NCBI GenBank assembly: GCA_947629405.1
Contig: CANRDL010000006.1
Span: 1 to 43,861 of the forward strand
Length of the DNA stretch: 43,861 nucleotides
Source of the DNA: an uncultured Bacilli bacterium
GTDB lineage: Bacteria > Bacillota_I > Bacilli_A > RF39 > UBA660
Reading direction: 5' to 3'
In this document: in pieces, positions 43,211 through 43,861 of the stretch
Layout of the letters: every line of letters begins with the position of its first letter
Numbering within the stretch: the first letter of the stretch is position 1
Made by a program: the position numbers and the translations under genes
Notes under the pieces: model-generated
Told to the model about the DNA's origin: nothing
Database searches by the model: none
Seen by the model: the letters and a program-made list of their open reading frames with translations, nothing else

Positions 43211-43660
43211 TTATAAATTAATAGTTAATGTTTCACTTTTTGTTTTGAAATTGCTTTTTTCATATAAGCGTTTAGCTTTGATATTATTACTCCATACGTT
43301 TACTTCTATTTTATGGACATTTTTGGATTTAGCCCACTTTTTAAAATGTTCTATTAAAGATGTAGCAATTCCATTATTACGATAATTATTATCAATGTAT
43401 AATGCATCTAATTTGGCAATTATATATTTATATGTATCATCATTTGGTTTAATAATTCCATATAAATAACCTACAATTTGACTATTTTCTTCAGCAACAA
43501 TAAGCAATTTATTAGAATCTTCAATATAATTTTCATACATATTAGTGACAATAAAGTTTTCATCAATTCCTGAGTCATATTGTCTTTCATCTCTTATTAA
43601 AAGTGTTAAAAAATTATTTAATATTTTTACATCACCATAATCTGCTTTTCTAATTATCAT
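43211..43660 (-). CDS. GNAT-family N-acetyltransferase
   Basis: 149 residues. The acetyl-CoA loop is YRNNGIATSLIEHF, the preceding strand is LDALYID, and the C-terminal strand RLYEKSNFKTKSETL closes the fold. The substrate is unknown. GTGGAGG precedes the ATG. It lies behind a partial copy of the promoter-leader module, and a tRNA-end-like remnant follows it directly. Confidence 0.9.
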   Translation of the reverse strand: MIIRKADYGDVKILNNFLTLLIRDERQYDSGIDENFIVTNMYENYIEDSNKLLIVAEENSQIVGYLYGIIKPNDDTYKYIIAKLDALYIDNNYRNNGIATSLIEHFKKWAKSKNVHKIEVNVWSNNIKAKRLYEKSNFKTKSETLTINL

Positions 43661-43685
43661 TTATATACCTCCACTAATAAATACT

Positions 43686-43757
43686 CATATTGTCTATGAC
43701 AATATGCAAGTGTGTTTTCTAAATTGTCCTAATTTCTTTATAAAACATATTGTACCA
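43686..43757 (-). promoter_or_regulatory. Promoter-leader module before the GNAT gene (partial copy)
   Basis: Extended -10 TGG TACAAT (43749-43757), the conserved CAATTTAGAAAA and ACTTGC segments, and a perfect 9-base inverted repeat CATATTGTC-TAT-GACAATATG (43686-43706). The first inverted repeat is degenerate here. Confidence 0.6.
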
Positions 43758-43778
43758 AGAACAAAAGTTTGATATAAT
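43750..43778 (+). promoter_or_regulatory. Promoter of the gene at the right edge
   Basis: TTGTAC (43750-43755), 17 bases, TATAAT (43773-43778) with TGA extension. Its -35 overlaps the -10 of the divergent GNAT promoter. Confidence 0.65.
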
Positions 43779-43842
43779 TTTTGCAGGGAAACTTAATTGT
43801 TGAGTGCTTGCCAACTTTCTTTTAGAAAGGAGGCTTGATATT

Positions 43843-43861
43843 ATGAAGAAAAAAGATTTAT
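43843..43861 (+). CDS. Start of a gene cut by the window edge
   Basis: ATG followed by codons for KKKDL after a strong ribosome site (AGAAAGGAGG at 43824-43833). The ribosome site lies beside a short hairpin, CTTTCT-TTT-AGAAAG, which could partly shield it. The product cannot be told from six codons. Confidence 0.6.

Overview
The window is very AT-rich DNA with the gene style of a low-GC Bacillota / Tenericutes-type bacterium, probably an uncultured gut member of the Bacilli. This placement is inferred from style, not from a search. Supporting signs are AGGAGG ribosome sites, extended -10 promoters (TGnTATAAT), a CIRCE heat-shock operator, a variant of the Bacillus-type LexA box, and a ClpB without its N-domain as in Mollicutes. 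TGA is a real stop codon here: several ATGA stop/start overlaps use it, so the Mycoplasma code does not apply. Nearly every gene lies on the minus strand. The exceptions are the first gene (184-843), two small PH-like genes near 24.5-25.3 kb, and a gene just starting at the right edge.

Layout from left to right. 1-2.8 kb: tRNA-Met, a possible HExxH metallopeptidase, a secreted nuclease and a membrane-anchored KPILYLYP protein. 2.8-4.4 kb: a YolD / Y-family polymerase pair behind a LexA-like box. 4.4-14.6 kb: a long run of genes starting at pncA and running to the 3-methyladenine glycosylase. It contains pncA, pncB, an ADP-ribose-type Nudix, nadE, prs, nadD, pncC and nadK, then an NrtR-like regulator, an AAA ATPase and tag. 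Together these code the whole salvage route from nicotinamide to NADP, plus PRPP supply and NMN/ADP-ribose clean-up. A perfect-consensus promoter covered by palindromes precedes it. 14.8-19.0 kb: peptide deformylase, a Nudix, a secreted coiled-coil protein, an ADP-ribosylglycohydrolase and a GNAT. 19.0-24.3 kb: a small sigma-70 factor beside two large paralogues made of 13 and 11 tandem Myb/SANT-like repeats, the most unusual content of the window.

24.5-27.5 kb holds PH-like membrane genes, a membrane-bound XRE regulator with a DUF4097-like repeat protein, and a small unknown gene. 27.7-33.9 kb holds tRNA-Thr, a hypoxanthine-DNA-glycosylase-like gene, a nucleotidyltransferase, clpB under CIRCE, superoxide dismutase, a helical protein, a coiled-coil membrane protein and a GNAT. 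33.9-43.7 kb is accessory DNA: two adjacent large unknown proteins, an HD hydrolase, further unknowns, a doubly frameshifted alpha/beta hydrolase, an Lgt-like membrane protein, two zinc-ribbon membrane proteins and a GNAT.

A recurring intergenic module links several accessory genes. It has an extended -10 promoter, then a leader with one or two short inverted repeats, then an unrelated gene, and sometimes a short tRNA-3'-end-like remnant after the gene. It occurs near 15.48, 16.05, 18.93, 27.6, 40.05 and 43.7 kb. Functions below come from reading motifs by eye; no database search was possible.
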